Of a DNA stretch of 64,000 nt, positions 1 to 8,271 are shown piece by piece. Where the stretch lies: assembly GCF_900109295.1 (NCBI RefSeq), contig NZ_FOIZ01000001.1, positions 496,001 to 560,000 of the forward strand, given 5' to 3'. Position 1 is the first letter of the stretch. Each line of letters begins with the position of its first letter. The notes beneath the pieces were generated by a model. That model did not search any database and was not told the DNA's origin. It worked only from the letters and a program-made list of their open reading frames with translations. A program made the translations under genes and the position numbers. The stretch comes from Cognatiyoonia koreensis (GTDB lineage Bacteria; Pseudomonadota; Alphaproteobacteria; Rhodobacterales; Rhodobacteraceae).

Positions 1-42
1 GACCGGCCGGGTGAGCCAATGCTTTCGATTTTTTTGTCAGGA

Positions 43-579
43 TCAGACGCTGATTTCTCCTGTTTCAGGCGACTTCGGATTGCGGAAGCCCATCGCAACC
101 CATGCGCCAAAAAGTTTTGCAAAGAAGCCAAGGCTCTGTTTCTTGGAATTGGGAATGTCGCCCGGTAAATGCGCTCCTTCGGGCAGGTCCGACGCCATGG
201 TCCGCATTTCCGGTGGCGGTATCGCGCCCTCTGGCCAAAGCGTGCCGTACAGGCTCAGCCAATGGCCGTGTTTGAATTCCAGATAGACCGGCGTATTGCA
301 GCAGGTGGCGATCACCCGCTCGGACGATGACTCCGGCGCCAACCGAAACGAGGCAAGGTTTTCGATCCCAGACACGAACTGCACCCGGTCCTTGCGATAC
401 ATCACATAAGGCGTGGCGTCATAGTCGGTTAGGATCGGCGGTGCACCATCGAGATTCTGCATTCGTACAGCCGCTTCGCGACACGAAGAACAGCAGCATT
501 CGACGCTCGCGATATGCTTGCCGTGCACCTCAAGGCGGGTTTGTCCGCAGGAACATGCGATTTCGGTGCTCTCACTCAT
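43..579 (-). CDS. GFA-like (CENP-V fold) zinc protein, DUF6151-type
   Basis: A 178-residue protein resembling the GFA (glutathione-dependent formaldehyde-activating-like) superfamily. The N-terminus has a CxC motif (ACSCG, residues 9-13), then a CCCSSC cluster near residues 28-33 and a later ATCCNTPVY, the cysteine pattern that binds structural zinc in this fold. No enzyme activity can be assigned; the family contains many uncharacterised members, and DUF6151 is the closest name I can offer. The ATG lies inside the end of the upstream VOC gene (8-nt overlap), so the two are translationally coupled. It is the last gene of a four-gene minus-strand operon headed by a TetR repressor. Confidence 0.75.
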   Translation of the reverse strand: MSESTEIACSCGQTRLEVHGKHIASVECCCSSCREAAVRMQNLDGAPPILTDYDATPYVMYRKDRVQFVSGIENLASFRLAPESSSERVIATCCNTPVYLEFKHGHWLSLYGTLWPEGAIPPPEMRTMASDLPEGAHLPGDIPNSKKQSLGFFAKLFGAWVAMGFRNPKSPETGEISV

Positions 580-1051
580 GTGCTGGCTCCTTAGCGGCTT
601 TTTCTAGTGCCGCGATGTCGATCTTTCCCATCTGCATCATGGTTTCGCTTACCCGGCCCACTACGGCAGGATCATCGCTGGCAAGAAGGTCCGGCATCCG
701 CTTCGGCACGACCTGCCATGAGACGCCAAAACGATCCACGACCCAACCGCAGCGCCCCGGCTCACCGCCATTGGCGATCAGCGCATTCCAGAGCCGGTCG
801 GTTTCCTCCTGATCCTCGGTGAGGATGCTGATCGACGCGGCGGGCGTCAGCTCAAACCCTAGCCCTGCTGTCAGGATCATCATCGGCGCACCGGCCAAGG
901 TGAACTCAACAATCATCGGATCGTCGGGCTGACCGTTCTCGCGCACCGCCTCGATCCGGCTGTCGGGCACCAGGGCAACGTATTCCTTTGCGGCCTCATG
1001 GCCCTTTTTCTCGAACCAAAAGCAGGTTCGGACTTTTGCGGCGTGTTCCAT
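572..1051 (-). CDS. VOC / PhnB-like superfamily protein
   Basis: A 159-residue protein of the vicinal oxygen chelate fold, in the group annotated as PhnB-like or '3-demethylubiquinone-9 3-methyltransferase'. Visible hallmarks are the start RTCFWFEKKGHEAAKEY, the central TEDQEETDRLWNAL and the typical CGWVVDRFGVSWQVVP. The family name does not imply a methyltransferase; function is unknown. I chose the ATG at 1051 because the ORF extends upstream without a family match and this start has an AGGGAG Shine-Dalgarno about 8 nt away. It sits between the SRPBCC and GFA-like genes of the TetR-led operon. A clear paralogue lies at 46343-46798. Confidence 0.85.
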   Translation of the reverse strand: MEHAAKVRTCFWFEKKGHEAAKEYVALVPDSRIEAVRENGQPDDPMIVEFTLAGAPMMILTAGLGFELTPAASISILTEDQEETDRLWNALIANGGEPGRCGWVVDRFGVSWQVVPKRMPDLLASDDPAVVGRVSETMMQMGKIDIAALEKAAKEPAHE

Positions 1052-1113
1052 CTTGTGTTTCTCCCTTGTTGAGCCTTTCGGCTTGCCGTCTCGTCCTGCC
1101 GAGCCTGAGGTGT

Positions 1114-1536
1114 TCAGCCGCGCTTGCCTTCGGTGTGGGCCCTGAAGCTGTCCAGAATCGCCTGCCATCCGCCGCGCTGCATCTCGGCCGGGTTTTGCGT
1201 CTCGGGGTCGAACGTGGTCGCTACGTGGGTTTTTCCGTCCCGGTCCGTGAAGGTCGTATGTACCTTGCGGCCGTCATCGAGAACGAACGTGATCGACTCC
1301 TGCGGTTCGATTGCTTCGAAGGTGCCGCCAAAGTCGAAGCCCATGCTGCCATCCTTGGCTTCCATGCGTGCGGTCTGCCTGCCGCCGACCCGCAGGTCGA
1401 CATCGGCGCGCGGGCAGCACCAGTCATCGCTCGCGAAATTCCATTGCGTGATATCTGCCGGGGTCGTGTAGGCGCTCCAGACCTTTTCCACGGGAGCGTT
1501 GATCGTCGTCTCGACGGTAATCTTCTGGCTGGTCAT
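1114..1536 (-). CDS. SRPBCC / AHSA1-type hydrophobic-ligand-binding protein
   Basis: A 140-residue single-domain START/Bet v1-like protein of the AHSA1 (activator of Hsp90 ATPase-like) group. The N-terminal VETTINAPVEKVWSAYT and the C-terminal GGWQAILDSFRAHTE are diagnostic of the family, which binds small hydrophobic ligands in a helix-grip cavity; the substrate is unknown. Its ATG overlaps the TetR stop as ATGA, so the two are co-translated. SRPBCC, VOC and GFA-like proteins recur next to one another in proteobacterial accessory operons, suggesting a shared role in handling small reactive molecules, which is inference only. Confidence 0.85.
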   Translation of the reverse strand: MTSQKITVETTINAPVEKVWSAYTTPADITQWNFASDDWCCPRADVDLRVGGRQTARMEAKDGSMGFDFGGTFEAIEPQESITFVLDDGRKVHTTFTDRDGKTHVATTFDPETQNPAEMQRGGWQAILDSFRAHTEGKRG

Positions 1537-2201
1537 GATTTTTGTTCCTTTCGGTTGGATTGAAGAGTTTCGCGTGGATTCGGTCCGAGGCCGAACAGGC
1601 CCCGCACGTAGCGGATCAGGTGATCGACGCTCTCACGCGCGAGATCTGGATCGCCGGTAGCTTTCGCCAGAATGAAACCGCCCTGAAGAACCGCCTGGGT
1701 GTGGCGGGCGAGGCTTTCGGCGGTCCAATCGGCATCGATGCCGCGTTGCGTACGGGCCGCTTCGATATCCGCTTCAAGCGTCGCGGCATGTCCGAAAATA
1801 CTTGCGGCGCAGGCATCACGGATCGCTGGGGTGCTTTCATGGACCTCCTGCGTCATTGTGCCGACGAGGCAGGTATATTCAAAGGTTTCGCCGTCGATGA
1901 TCGCCCGGCGAAAATCGAGATAGGCCAGAACACGGTCCAGCGGATCGTCGTGTTTGTGATAGGGCGCACTGGCAAACAGGGCACTGGTCGTTTCGGCCCA
2001 GTGGTTCGCCGCCGCTACGCCAAGCGCGTCTTTCGTCTTGAAGTGATGGAAAAACGCGCCCTTCGTCACCCCTGCCGATTGGCACAGGTCATCAACCGAA
2101 GTCGCAGCGAAGCCCTTCTGACGGATAACATCACGGGCAGCTTCAAGAAGCCTTGTCCGCGCATCGCCGCGTTCTGGAGATTGTTTGGTAGGTCTAGGCA
2201 T
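1533..2201 (-). CDS. TetR/AcrR family transcriptional repressor
   Basis: A 222-residue TetR-type regulator. The N-terminal helix-turn-helix spans roughly residues 10-55 (TRLLEAARDVIRQKGFAATS, then VTKGAFFHHFKTKDAL). The C-terminal ligand-binding domain has the TetR_C look of AcrR/NemR relatives. The reading frame continues four codons upstream to another ATG at 2213, but MPRPTK at 2201 is the usual start of this family, and the longer start lies inside the operator; neither has a clear Shine-Dalgarno. It heads the operon with the SRPBCC, VOC and GFA-like genes and is very probably autoregulated through the palindrome at 2209-2232. The inducer is unknown. Confidence 0.9.
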   Translation of the reverse strand: MPRPTKQSPERGDARTRLLEAARDVIRQKGFAATSVDDLCQSAGVTKGAFFHHFKTKDALGVAAANHWAETTSALFASAPYHKHDDPLDRVLAYLDFRRAIIDGETFEYTCLVGTMTQEVHESTPAIRDACAASIFGHAATLEADIEAARTQRGIDADWTAESLARHTQAVLQGGFILAKATGDPDLARESVDHLIRYVRGLFGLGPNPRETLQSNRKEQKS

Positions 2202-2208
2202 AAGTATA

Positions 2209-2232
2209 TACATACAATACGGTCGGTATGTA
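2209..2232. promoter_or_regulatory. AcrR-type operator palindrome upstream of TetR
   Basis: A perfect inverted repeat, TACATAC-N10-GTATGTA, 24 bp long and lying 7 nt upstream of the preferred TetR start. Arm sequence and spacing match the known E. coli AcrR operator in the acrAB region. It is the natural binding site for the repressor encoded next to it. Confidence 0.75.
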
Positions 2233-2383
2233 GTAAAGCAGAAGTTGGCGAGACGCTATTTTTTCACCCTTATCAGCCGTTTTCGATCGACGCAGTGAAA
2301 GCGGCCATAAGCGTTGCTTCAGCGCGATCGCGCATTGCCCCGTATTGCTGCCCGCGGCATCCGAAAATGCGGCACTCCGCTCA

Positions 2384-2779
2384 TTATTCCTCCCGCGTGA
2401 CAGGTCCGCCTTGGTCTTCCCAAGTGGAAAAACCTTCGCGCAGGTGAGCGGCTTTGAAGCCCATTTCTTGCAGCGTTGCGACTGTCAGTGCCGAGCGCCA
2501 GCCAGAGGCGCAGTGAAAGACATATGTCTTGCCGGGCGTACTGAAGATCGGCTTGTGGTAGGGGCTATCGGGATCGACCCAGAATTCGATCATGCCGCGT
2601 GGCGCATGAAAGCTGCCGGGAATGAAGCCGCTGCGCTGGCGTTCGCGCACATCGCGGATATCGATGATCACAAGATCGGGGTCATTCAGCCTCGCAATCA
2701 GGTCGGGCGTTTCGATTTCGTTGATGCGGCCCCGCGCGGCAGCCAACATTTCGGCGGACGACAGTTTCAATCGGATCAT
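2384..2779 (-). CDS. Rhodanese-like sulfurtransferase
   Basis: A 131-residue single-domain rhodanese. The catalytic loop HCASGWRS carries the active-site cysteine, and DLVIIDIRDVRERQRSGFIPGSFHAPRG is the expected CH2A region. Such proteins carry persulfide sulfur on the cysteine and pass it to thiol acceptors; the physiological partner cannot be read here. The open frame continues upstream through the tRNA-Glu gene, which is not coding; the true start is the ATG at 2779, with AAGGAG 7-8 nt before it. No operon partner: the tRNA lies upstream on the same strand. Confidence 0.88.
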   Translation of the reverse strand: MIRLKLSSAEMLAAARGRINEIETPDLIARLNDPDLVIIDIRDVRERQRSGFIPGSFHAPRGMIEFWVDPDSPYHKPIFSTPGKTYVFHCASGWRSALTVATLQEMGFKAAHLREGFSTWEDQGGPVTREE

Positions 2780-2856
2780 GGGATTGCTCCTTGTTGCGCC
2801 GAAGTGGATCACGAACCGCTGATGCGATACAAGGCTAGCAATGTCGGGGAAACCAA

Positions 2857-2931
2857 TGGCAGTCCCTAGGGGAATCGAACCCCTCTTTCCAGGTTGAAAA
2901 CCTGGCGTCCTAACCGATAGACGAAGGGACC
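2857..2931 (-). tRNA. tRNA-Glu (anticodon UUC)
   Basis: A 75-nt cloverleaf read on the minus strand. The acceptor begins GGTCCCT and pairs with AGGGACT; the anticodon arm is CCAGG-TTTTCAA-CCTGG, giving UUC; the T-arm is AGGGG-TTCGATT-CCCCT. The discriminator is G and the 3' CCA is encoded. Position 1 forms a G-U pair with position 72. Confidence 0.97.
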
Positions 2932-3004
2932 GCACTTGGTGGGCCGTATTTAGGGAAACGCCTGCATAAGGGCAAGAGGTTTTTTTCACCTTTCTTGCGG
3001 AATG

Positions 3005-4765
3005 TTACGCCGCCGGTGCCGCGTCTTCCAAACGCAGTTGCGGGCTTTGTCTTCCCTGCCAGACGTTCACTTCCAGCCGTCCAGCAAGATGGAATCGCGC
3101 GCCGCCATGTTGCGTCAGCATCGGCCCCAGCGGCCCATCCATTGCCCCGAACGAGATGGCGTCGATCCGCGCGCCCAGCCCGTCACCAAAGGACACCTTA
3201 AGGTGGTTCGCGCCAACCTGTTTGGCAAAGAGAATCTGGCAATCTGGAAAGACGAAACGCGGGGCAGGGGCACCGGCCCCGAACGGGCCCGCCTGTTCGA
3301 TTTGTTCAATCAGTTCGACCGTTGCCGCGCCCGGCATCAACACCGCGTCCAGCCGCAGATCGGCAGGACCGATCCGGTCCGCACCCTGCTTGGCCAGCAG
3401 CTCTCCGATCCGCGCCATGGCGACGTCGAGCTTGTCGCGCGCGACGGTCAGACCTGCGGCCATCTTGTGTCCGCCGCCTTTCAGCAAAAGGCCCTCACTT
3501 GCGACCCGTTGGATGACTGCCCCAAGATCGATTCCATTGACAGAACGGCCCGACCCTTTGCCTTCGTCCCCGTCCAAACCGATCACGATTGCCGGACGGT
3601 TGGTCGTCTCTTTCAGGCGCGATGCGACAATGCCGACAACGCCGGGATGCCAGCCTTCGCCGGCGGCCCAGACCAGCGGGGTGTCAAGCCCGCGGTCTTC
3701 GGCTTGGGCGAGCGCGAGATCGCGCACCTCTGCTTCGACTGTACGGCGTTCGGTATTCAACTCATCAAGTTTCGCCGCGATGGATTCGGCTTCGCGCGGG
3801 TCGTTCGTTGCCAGAAGCCGCGCCCCAAGGTTCGCCTTGCCGATCCGCCCGCCCGCATTGACCCGCGGCCCCAGCAGAAAACCAAGGTGGTAAGATGTCG
3901 GTTTCGTATCAAGTCCCGCCACATCAGCCAGCGCGACGAGCCCTGCGCGCTGCCTGCGGCCCATGACCGTCAGCCCCTGACGCACCAGCGCGCGATTTAC
4001 ACCGATCAGCGGAGCAACATCGGCGACTGTCGCCAGCGCGACAAGATCAAGAAGACCCATCAGATCAGGGCCGTTCTGGTCTGAGGCCTTCAACTGCCGG
4101 TTTGCTTCGACCAGCATCAGAAAAACCACGCCTGCGGCGCAAAGATGTGCCAGATCGCCGTTTTCGTCCTGCCGGTTCGGGTTCACGACCGCCAGCGCAT
4201 CCGGCAGCGTTTCGCCGCCAAGATGATGGTCGAGCACCACGACATCAGCCGCCTTGGCAGCCGCGATGGGGCCATGCGACAGGGTTCCGCAATCGACGCA
4301 GATAATCAGGTCATGAGTTTCAGCCAGTTGCGCCATTGCTTCGTCGTTCGGGCCGTAGCCTTCGTCAATCCGGTCAGGGACATACAGCGTGGCCTGCTGG
4401 CCAAGATCGCGCAGCCATGCAATCAGCAAGGCCGCCGAGGCCCCGCCGTCCACATCATAATCGGCGAAGATCGCAATCCGTTCGCGCTGTTTGACTGCCT
4501 TCAGGACCCGTGCTGCTGCGGTGTCCATGTCACGCAGGCTTCGCGGATCGGGCAGCAGATCACGCAATGTCGGGGCAAGGAATGCGGCGGATGCATCAGG
4601 GGAAACCCCACGGCGTACCAGTATCCGGCAGAGGGCAGGGGCCAGATCAGTGGCTTGCGCCATTGCTTCGGCCAGCCTGTCTTCTTCTGCGGTGGGGCCG
4701 ACCCAGCGCCGTCCGGTCGCCGACGCTGTTACCCCCAAAAACGCGCGATCTTGTGTCCCATCCAT
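3005..4765 (-). CDS. recJ: Single-stranded-DNA-specific 5'-3' exonuclease RecJ
   Basis: A 586-residue DHH-superfamily nuclease that resects 5' ends of single-stranded DNA in RecF-pathway recombination, mismatch and base-excision repair. Metal-binding motifs are visible in order: FADYDVDG (about residues 101-108), DCG (about 158) and the DHH signature VLDHHL (about 177-182), followed by the DHHA1 domain with the GGGHKMAAG motif and a C-terminal OB-fold. The frame opens with a TTG four codons earlier; the ATG at 4765 is the better start. Length is usual. It lies 69 nt downstream of glpX and is probably cotranscribed with hom and glpX. Confidence 0.97.
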   Translation of the reverse strand: MDGTQDRAFLGVTASATGRRWVGPTAEEDRLAEAMAQATDLAPALCRILVRRGVSPDASAAFLAPTLRDLLPDPRSLRDMDTAAARVLKAVKQRERIAIFADYDVDGGASAALLIAWLRDLGQQATLYVPDRIDEGYGPNDEAMAQLAETHDLIICVDCGTLSHGPIAAAKAADVVVLDHHLGGETLPDALAVVNPNRQDENGDLAHLCAAGVVFLMLVEANRQLKASDQNGPDLMGLLDLVALATVADVAPLIGVNRALVRQGLTVMGRRQRAGLVALADVAGLDTKPTSYHLGFLLGPRVNAGGRIGKANLGARLLATNDPREAESIAAKLDELNTERRTVEAEVRDLALAQAEDRGLDTPLVWAAGEGWHPGVVGIVASRLKETTNRPAIVIGLDGDEGKGSGRSVNGIDLGAVIQRVASEGLLLKGGGHKMAAGLTVARDKLDVAMARIGELLAKQGADRIGPADLRLDAVLMPGAATVELIEQIEQAGPFGAGAPAPRFVFPDCQILFAKQVGANHLKVSFGDGLGARIDAISFGAMDGPLGPMLTQHGGARFHLAGRLEVNVWQGRQSPQLRLEDAAPAA

Positions 4766-4834
4766 AGACAGGCACAATATAGAAAGGGCGCAGCCAGGAC
4801 CACGCCCAAATCTGTCTGCGAAAAAGAATTCGGA

Positions 4835-5800
4835 TCAGGCCGTCGGGTTGCGGTACTGCATCCGGCGCACCGAGCCTGTCTTGGAACGCATGAGCACGGT
4901 TTCGGCAGTCACAAAACCGACCTCGCGTTTGATTCCTGGCAGCAATGAACCGTCAGTCACACCTGTTGCGGCAAAAATTACGTCGCTCGTGACCATGTCA
5001 TCGCGTGTATAAACACGGTCGAAGTTCGTGATTCCCGCTTTGGTCGCACGTCCGCGTTCATCATCGTTGCGAAACAAGAGCCGCCCGTAGATCTGACCGC
5101 CCATGCACTTTAGCGCGGCAGCGGCCAGCACACCTTCGGGGGCACCGCCTTCACCCATATACATATCGATTCCGGTCTTGGCGGATTCCGCGCAATGCAT
5201 GACGCCTGCGACATCGCCGTCGGTGATCAGCCGGATCGCAGCACCTGTGCTGCGAATTTCTGCGATGATGGCTTCGTGTCGCGGGCGTTCCAGCACGCAG
5301 ACCGTGATATTGTTTGTTGAACACCCTTTCGCCGCCGCAAGCGCGGAAACACGTTCTGACGGCGACATGTCCAGCGTGACAACACCGCTGCGATAACCGG
5401 GGCCGATGGCCAGCTTGTCCATGTAAACGTCCGGTGCATGCAACATCGAGCCGCGCGGCCCCATCGCAATCACGGCGAGCGCGTTGGGCATATCTTTTGC
5501 CGTCAGTGTAGTGCCTTCAAGGGGGTCAAGTGCGATATCCACACCCGGGCCAGTGCCGCTGCCAACTTCTTCACCGATGTATAGCATCGGGGCTTCGTCC
5601 CGTTCGCCTTCGCCGATGACAACGACACCCGAAATATCGAGCTTGTTCAGCTGCGTGCGCATCGCATCGACCGCCGCCTGATCTGCTGCCTTTTCGTCGC
5701 CGCGCCCGATCAGTGGCGCACAGGCGATGGCCGCCGCTTCTGAAACGCGGGCAAGGCCAAGGGACAGGTTCCGATCATTGAAATCGACAGGTGACGCCAT
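4835..5800 (-). CDS. glpX: Class II fructose-1,6-bisphosphatase
   Basis: A 321-residue GlpX-type phosphatase that hydrolyses fructose 1,6-bisphosphate to fructose 6-phosphate in gluconeogenesis; some relatives also act on sedoheptulose 1,7-bisphosphate. The metal-binding motifs GEGERDEAPML (residues 63-73) and DPLEGTT (92-98) are intact, as is the later GEGGAPEGVLAAAA substrate loop. The ATG has AAAGGA upstream. Roseobacters growing on organic acids depend on such an enzyme for gluconeogenesis. It lies between hom and recJ on the same strand; the 109-nt gap from hom leaves room for a promoter of its own. Confidence 0.96.
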   Translation of the reverse strand: MASPVDFNDRNLSLGLARVSEAAAIACAPLIGRGDEKAADQAAVDAMRTQLNKLDISGVVVIGEGERDEAPMLYIGEEVGSGTGPGVDIALDPLEGTTLTAKDMPNALAVIAMGPRGSMLHAPDVYMDKLAIGPGYRSGVVTLDMSPSERVSALAAAKGCSTNNITVCVLERPRHEAIIAEIRSTGAAIRLITDGDVAGVMHCAESAKTGIDMYMGEGGAPEGVLAAAALKCMGGQIYGRLLFRNDDERGRATKAGITNFDRVYTRDDMVTSDVIFAATGVTDGSLLPGIKREVGFVTAETVLMRSKTGSVRRMQYRNPTA

Positions 5801-5909
5801 GAGCTTTTCCTTTGGTAACTGTTCAGACTGGCCTAGCTCTGCGGGCGAAGCAACACAACCGTGGTGGCGCTAACGCCAGGCGGAAAAGGCGCTCTGTGCT
5901 GCTAAAAGC

Positions 5910-7196
5910 CTATACAGCTTCGATCCGGATGGCGACGGGCGTGCCGGTCATGACGTTCGTTGTTTCGAACTGGGCCAGTGCCTCGTCAAGTGCTGTGCGG
6001 GTGGTCTTGTGCGTCACGATCAGAACAGGTGCCGCGGTGTCCGCGTGTTCGTACTGCCGCATCCGGTCGATCGAGATTCCTGCATCGCCAAGGATCGCTG
6101 CGATCTTGGACAGCGCCCCCGGTTTGTCGAGCAGGCGCATCCGCAAATAATAGGGCGCTGGCACTGCAGCGCGCGCCGCGCGGGCCTTGCGTAACGTCTT
6201 GGCAGGCTGGCCAAAGGTCGACAGCCGAAACCCGCGTGCGATGTCCATCACGTCGCCCATGACCGCACTGGCTGTCGGGCCTTCGCCCGCGCCGGGGCCC
6301 CGCAGAACGATCTGGCCGACGGCGTCTGCTTCGAGAACGACCATGTTCGTGCCGCCCTGCAACTGACCCAACGGAGAGCTGTTGGGCACCAGACACGGCG
6401 ACATGCGCTGTTCAAGGCCACGCCCGGTCATCTGTGCGACGCCCAGCAGCTTGATCTTGTAGCCCATGTCGGCGGCTTGACGGATGTCATCAATCGTGAC
6501 CGACCCGATACCTTCAAGTTCGACCGCGTCAAAATCCACCTGTGTGCCAAAGGCGATGCTGGAGAGCAGGGCAAGCTTGTGCGCCGCGTCGATGCCGCCG
6601 ACGTCCAGTTCGGGATCAGCTTCGAGATAGCCTAGCTGGTTGGCTTCGTCGAACACCGCATCGTAGGACAATCCGGCGTCTTCCATGCGGGTCAAGATGT
6701 AGTTGCAGCTGCCGTTCATCACACCCATGACGCGCTTGATCTCATTGCCAGCGAGCCCTTCGGTCAGGGCCTTTACGACGGGGATGCCACCAGCGACAGC
6801 GGCTTCAAAGCGGATCACATGCCCCTTTTCTTCTGCGGCTTCGGCAAGCGCTTGACCGTGGATCGCTAACAACGCCTTGTTCGCGGTTACAACGTCCTTG
6901 CCCGCCGCGATGGCCGCTTCGAGCGAGTCTTTTGCCGCGCCTTCGTGTCCGCCCATCAGTTCAATGTAGACGTCCACATCATCGCGCTTGGCCAGCGCAA
7001 CTGGATCGTCTTCCCAGGCGTAGTCGCTCAGGTCCACATCGCGGTTTTTGCTTTTGGAGCGGGCAGAAACCGCGCTGATCACAATGGGCCGTCCGGCGCG
7101 CTGTTCAAGCAAGGCTGCGTGGGTCTGCACGATCTTGACGACTCCAACCCCAACAGTGCCCAAACCAGCAATTCCAAGGCGCAGGGGAGTTGTCAT
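5910..7196 (-). CDS. hom: Homoserine dehydrogenase
   Basis: A 428-residue monofunctional homoserine dehydrogenase, reducing aspartate semialdehyde to homoserine with NAD(P)H in the common path to threonine, methionine and isoleucine. The Rossmann motif GIAGLGTVGVGVV is near residues 8-20. The catalytic domain has FEAAVAGGIPVVKAL and MNGSCNYILTRM, and a C-terminal ACT domain (YYLRMRLLDKPGALSKIAAI) suggests allosteric control by threonine. No aspartokinase domain is fused. The frame is open for 62 codons upstream with no similarity; the ATG at 7196 starts directly at the Rossmann fold. Confidence 0.97.
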   Translation of the reverse strand: MTTPLRLGIAGLGTVGVGVVKIVQTHAALLEQRAGRPIVISAVSARSKSKNRDVDLSDYAWEDDPVALAKRDDVDVYIELMGGHEGAAKDSLEAAIAAGKDVVTANKALLAIHGQALAEAAEEKGHVIRFEAAVAGGIPVVKALTEGLAGNEIKRVMGVMNGSCNYILTRMEDAGLSYDAVFDEANQLGYLEADPELDVGGIDAAHKLALLSSIAFGTQVDFDAVELEGIGSVTIDDIRQAADMGYKIKLLGVAQMTGRGLEQRMSPCLVPNSSPLGQLQGGTNMVVLEADAVGQIVLRGPGAGEGPTASAVMGDVMDIARGFRLSTFGQPAKTLRKARAARAAVPAPYYLRMRLLDKPGALSKIAAILGDAGISIDRMRQYEHADTAAPVLIVTHKTTRTALDEALAQFETTNVMTGTPVAIRIEAV

Positions 7197-7254
7197 GTGG
7201 GCGATCCGATCCGTTTCGAAGTATGTGTTGGGGCGTGTTAGCGAAAACCGAAGG

Positions 7255-7551
7255 TCAGGGCAACGCAGAGGTGTCGACACCGCGTTGCATCCTGTTGCGT
7301 AGAGCAGGTTCGATGATCGCGCCGCGCAACCTGTCTGCGCGGGCGGACAGATTGGCGCGGCGCCCGTCAATTTCCGTCGCAACCGAATTGGTTGCCGTGC
7401 CGGATGCGTTGGCCTGCGCGATCAACGGTGCGATATTCGTCAGTGTCGGATAGGGGGCGGCGCGCGCGGCATCGTCGATCCGTTCGTCCAGCGCCGGAAA
7501 TTCGGCACAGGCGCAAAGCCCGATAAGCAATGACAGAACGACGGTACGCAT
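7255..7551 (-). CDS. Small putative lipoprotein
   Basis: A 98-residue protein with a lipoprotein-type leader: a short positive start, a hydrophobic stretch (VVLSLLIGL), then LCAC, where the second cysteine could be acylated. The mature part is alanine-rich, helical-looking and includes RANLSARADRLRGAI. I recognise no domain and assign no function. It is 58 nt upstream of hom on the same strand and could be cotranscribed with it; its own 5' side is divergent from the TetR gene at 7654. Confidence 0.7.
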   Translation of the reverse strand: MRTVVLSLLIGLCACAEFPALDERIDDAARAAPYPTLTNIAPLIAQANASGTATNSVATEIDGRRANLSARADRLRGAIIEPALRNRMQRGVDTSALP

Positions 7552-7626
7552 GCGCGAATTTGCCCAATGTTTTCGCGCGGACCATATGGCGCAATTCAGG
7601 ACGAGCGCAAGCTAGGGCTTTTCAAA

Positions 7627-7640
7627 TGAACAGGTGTTCA
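7627..7640. promoter_or_regulatory. Palindromic candidate TetR operator
   Basis: TGAACAGGTGTTCA is a perfect inverted repeat (TGAACA-GG-TGTTCA) centred about 20 nt upstream of the TetR start at 7654. Its position fits autorepression and may also affect the divergent small lipoprotein gene. Confidence 0.5.
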
Positions 7641-7653
7641 GTTAAATGCGGTC

Positions 7654-8244
7654 ATGGCGCGCAAGCAAGGTTCACATTCAGACATTACTGGTCCAAAGGT
7701 CCGCGACGCTGCATTGCGCCTGATTGCACGCCACGGCTGCGCGGCTGTGTCCATGCGCCAGATCGCGGCCGAGGTCGGCGTACAGGCTGGCGCACTTTAT
7801 AATTATACCCCAGACAAGCAGAGCTTGCTGTTCGATCTGATGTGCACGCATATGGATGAATTGCTGGCAGCATTGGCAGATGCACCGATTTACGGCACGG
7901 CCATGGCGCGGCTTGAAGCCTTCACCCGCTTTCACATCCGGTTTCACTTGCCACGCCGCGATCAGGTATTCGTATCCTACATGGAACTGCGCAATCTCAC
8001 GCCCGAAAATTTCGCAAAGGTCGAAGCCTTAAGACGTCAATACGAAGATGCGCTGGAGACCATCCTGAAGGACGGCGAAGCGGAAGGCGTGTTTGCGTTG
8101 CCAGACACGCGCGTCAGCACACTTGCCCTTATCGCGCTGCTGACAGGCATCACCAACTGGTATCGTGCGAACGGTCGGCTTAGCATCGCCGAGGTCGAGG
8201 AAATTTACTGGAGCCTCGTCCGCAAGGCCGTGGTCGCAGCCTAA
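7654..8244 (+). CDS. TetR/AcrR family transcriptional regulator
   Basis: A 196-residue TetR protein. The helix-turn-helix is near residues 17-62 (RDAALRLIARHGCAAVSMRQ, then GVQAGALYNYTPDKQSLL). The C-terminal region has MARLEAFTRFHIRFHLPRRD and ALIALLTGITNWYR, a layout seen in regulators of acyl-CoA or branched-chain catabolism; this is only suggestive. The gene starts at an ATG and is followed 27 nt later by the convergent pirin gene, so no target operon is obvious. A perfect palindrome lies just upstream. Confidence 0.88.
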   Translation: MARKQGSHSDITGPKVRDAALRLIARHGCAAVSMRQIAAEVGVQAGALYNYTPDKQSLLFDLMCTHMDELLAALADAPIYGTAMARLEAFTRFHIRFHLPRRDQVFVSYMELRNLTPENFAKVEALRRQYEDALETILKDGEAEGVFALPDTRVSTLALIALLTGITNWYRANGRLSIAEVEEIYWSLVRKAVVAA

Positions 8245-8271
8245 GCCGCGCCACGACATTTATCTGGCGGA

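Noticed and set aside
2780..2989. N-terminal extension of the rhodanese ORF
   Set aside because: The extended frame runs through tRNA-Glu; the start at 2779 has a good Shine-Dalgarno and matches the domain boundary.
3002..4084. 360-codon plus-strand ORF opposite recJ
   Set aside because: It mirrors RecJ coding sequence; RecJ on the minus strand carries all catalytic motifs.
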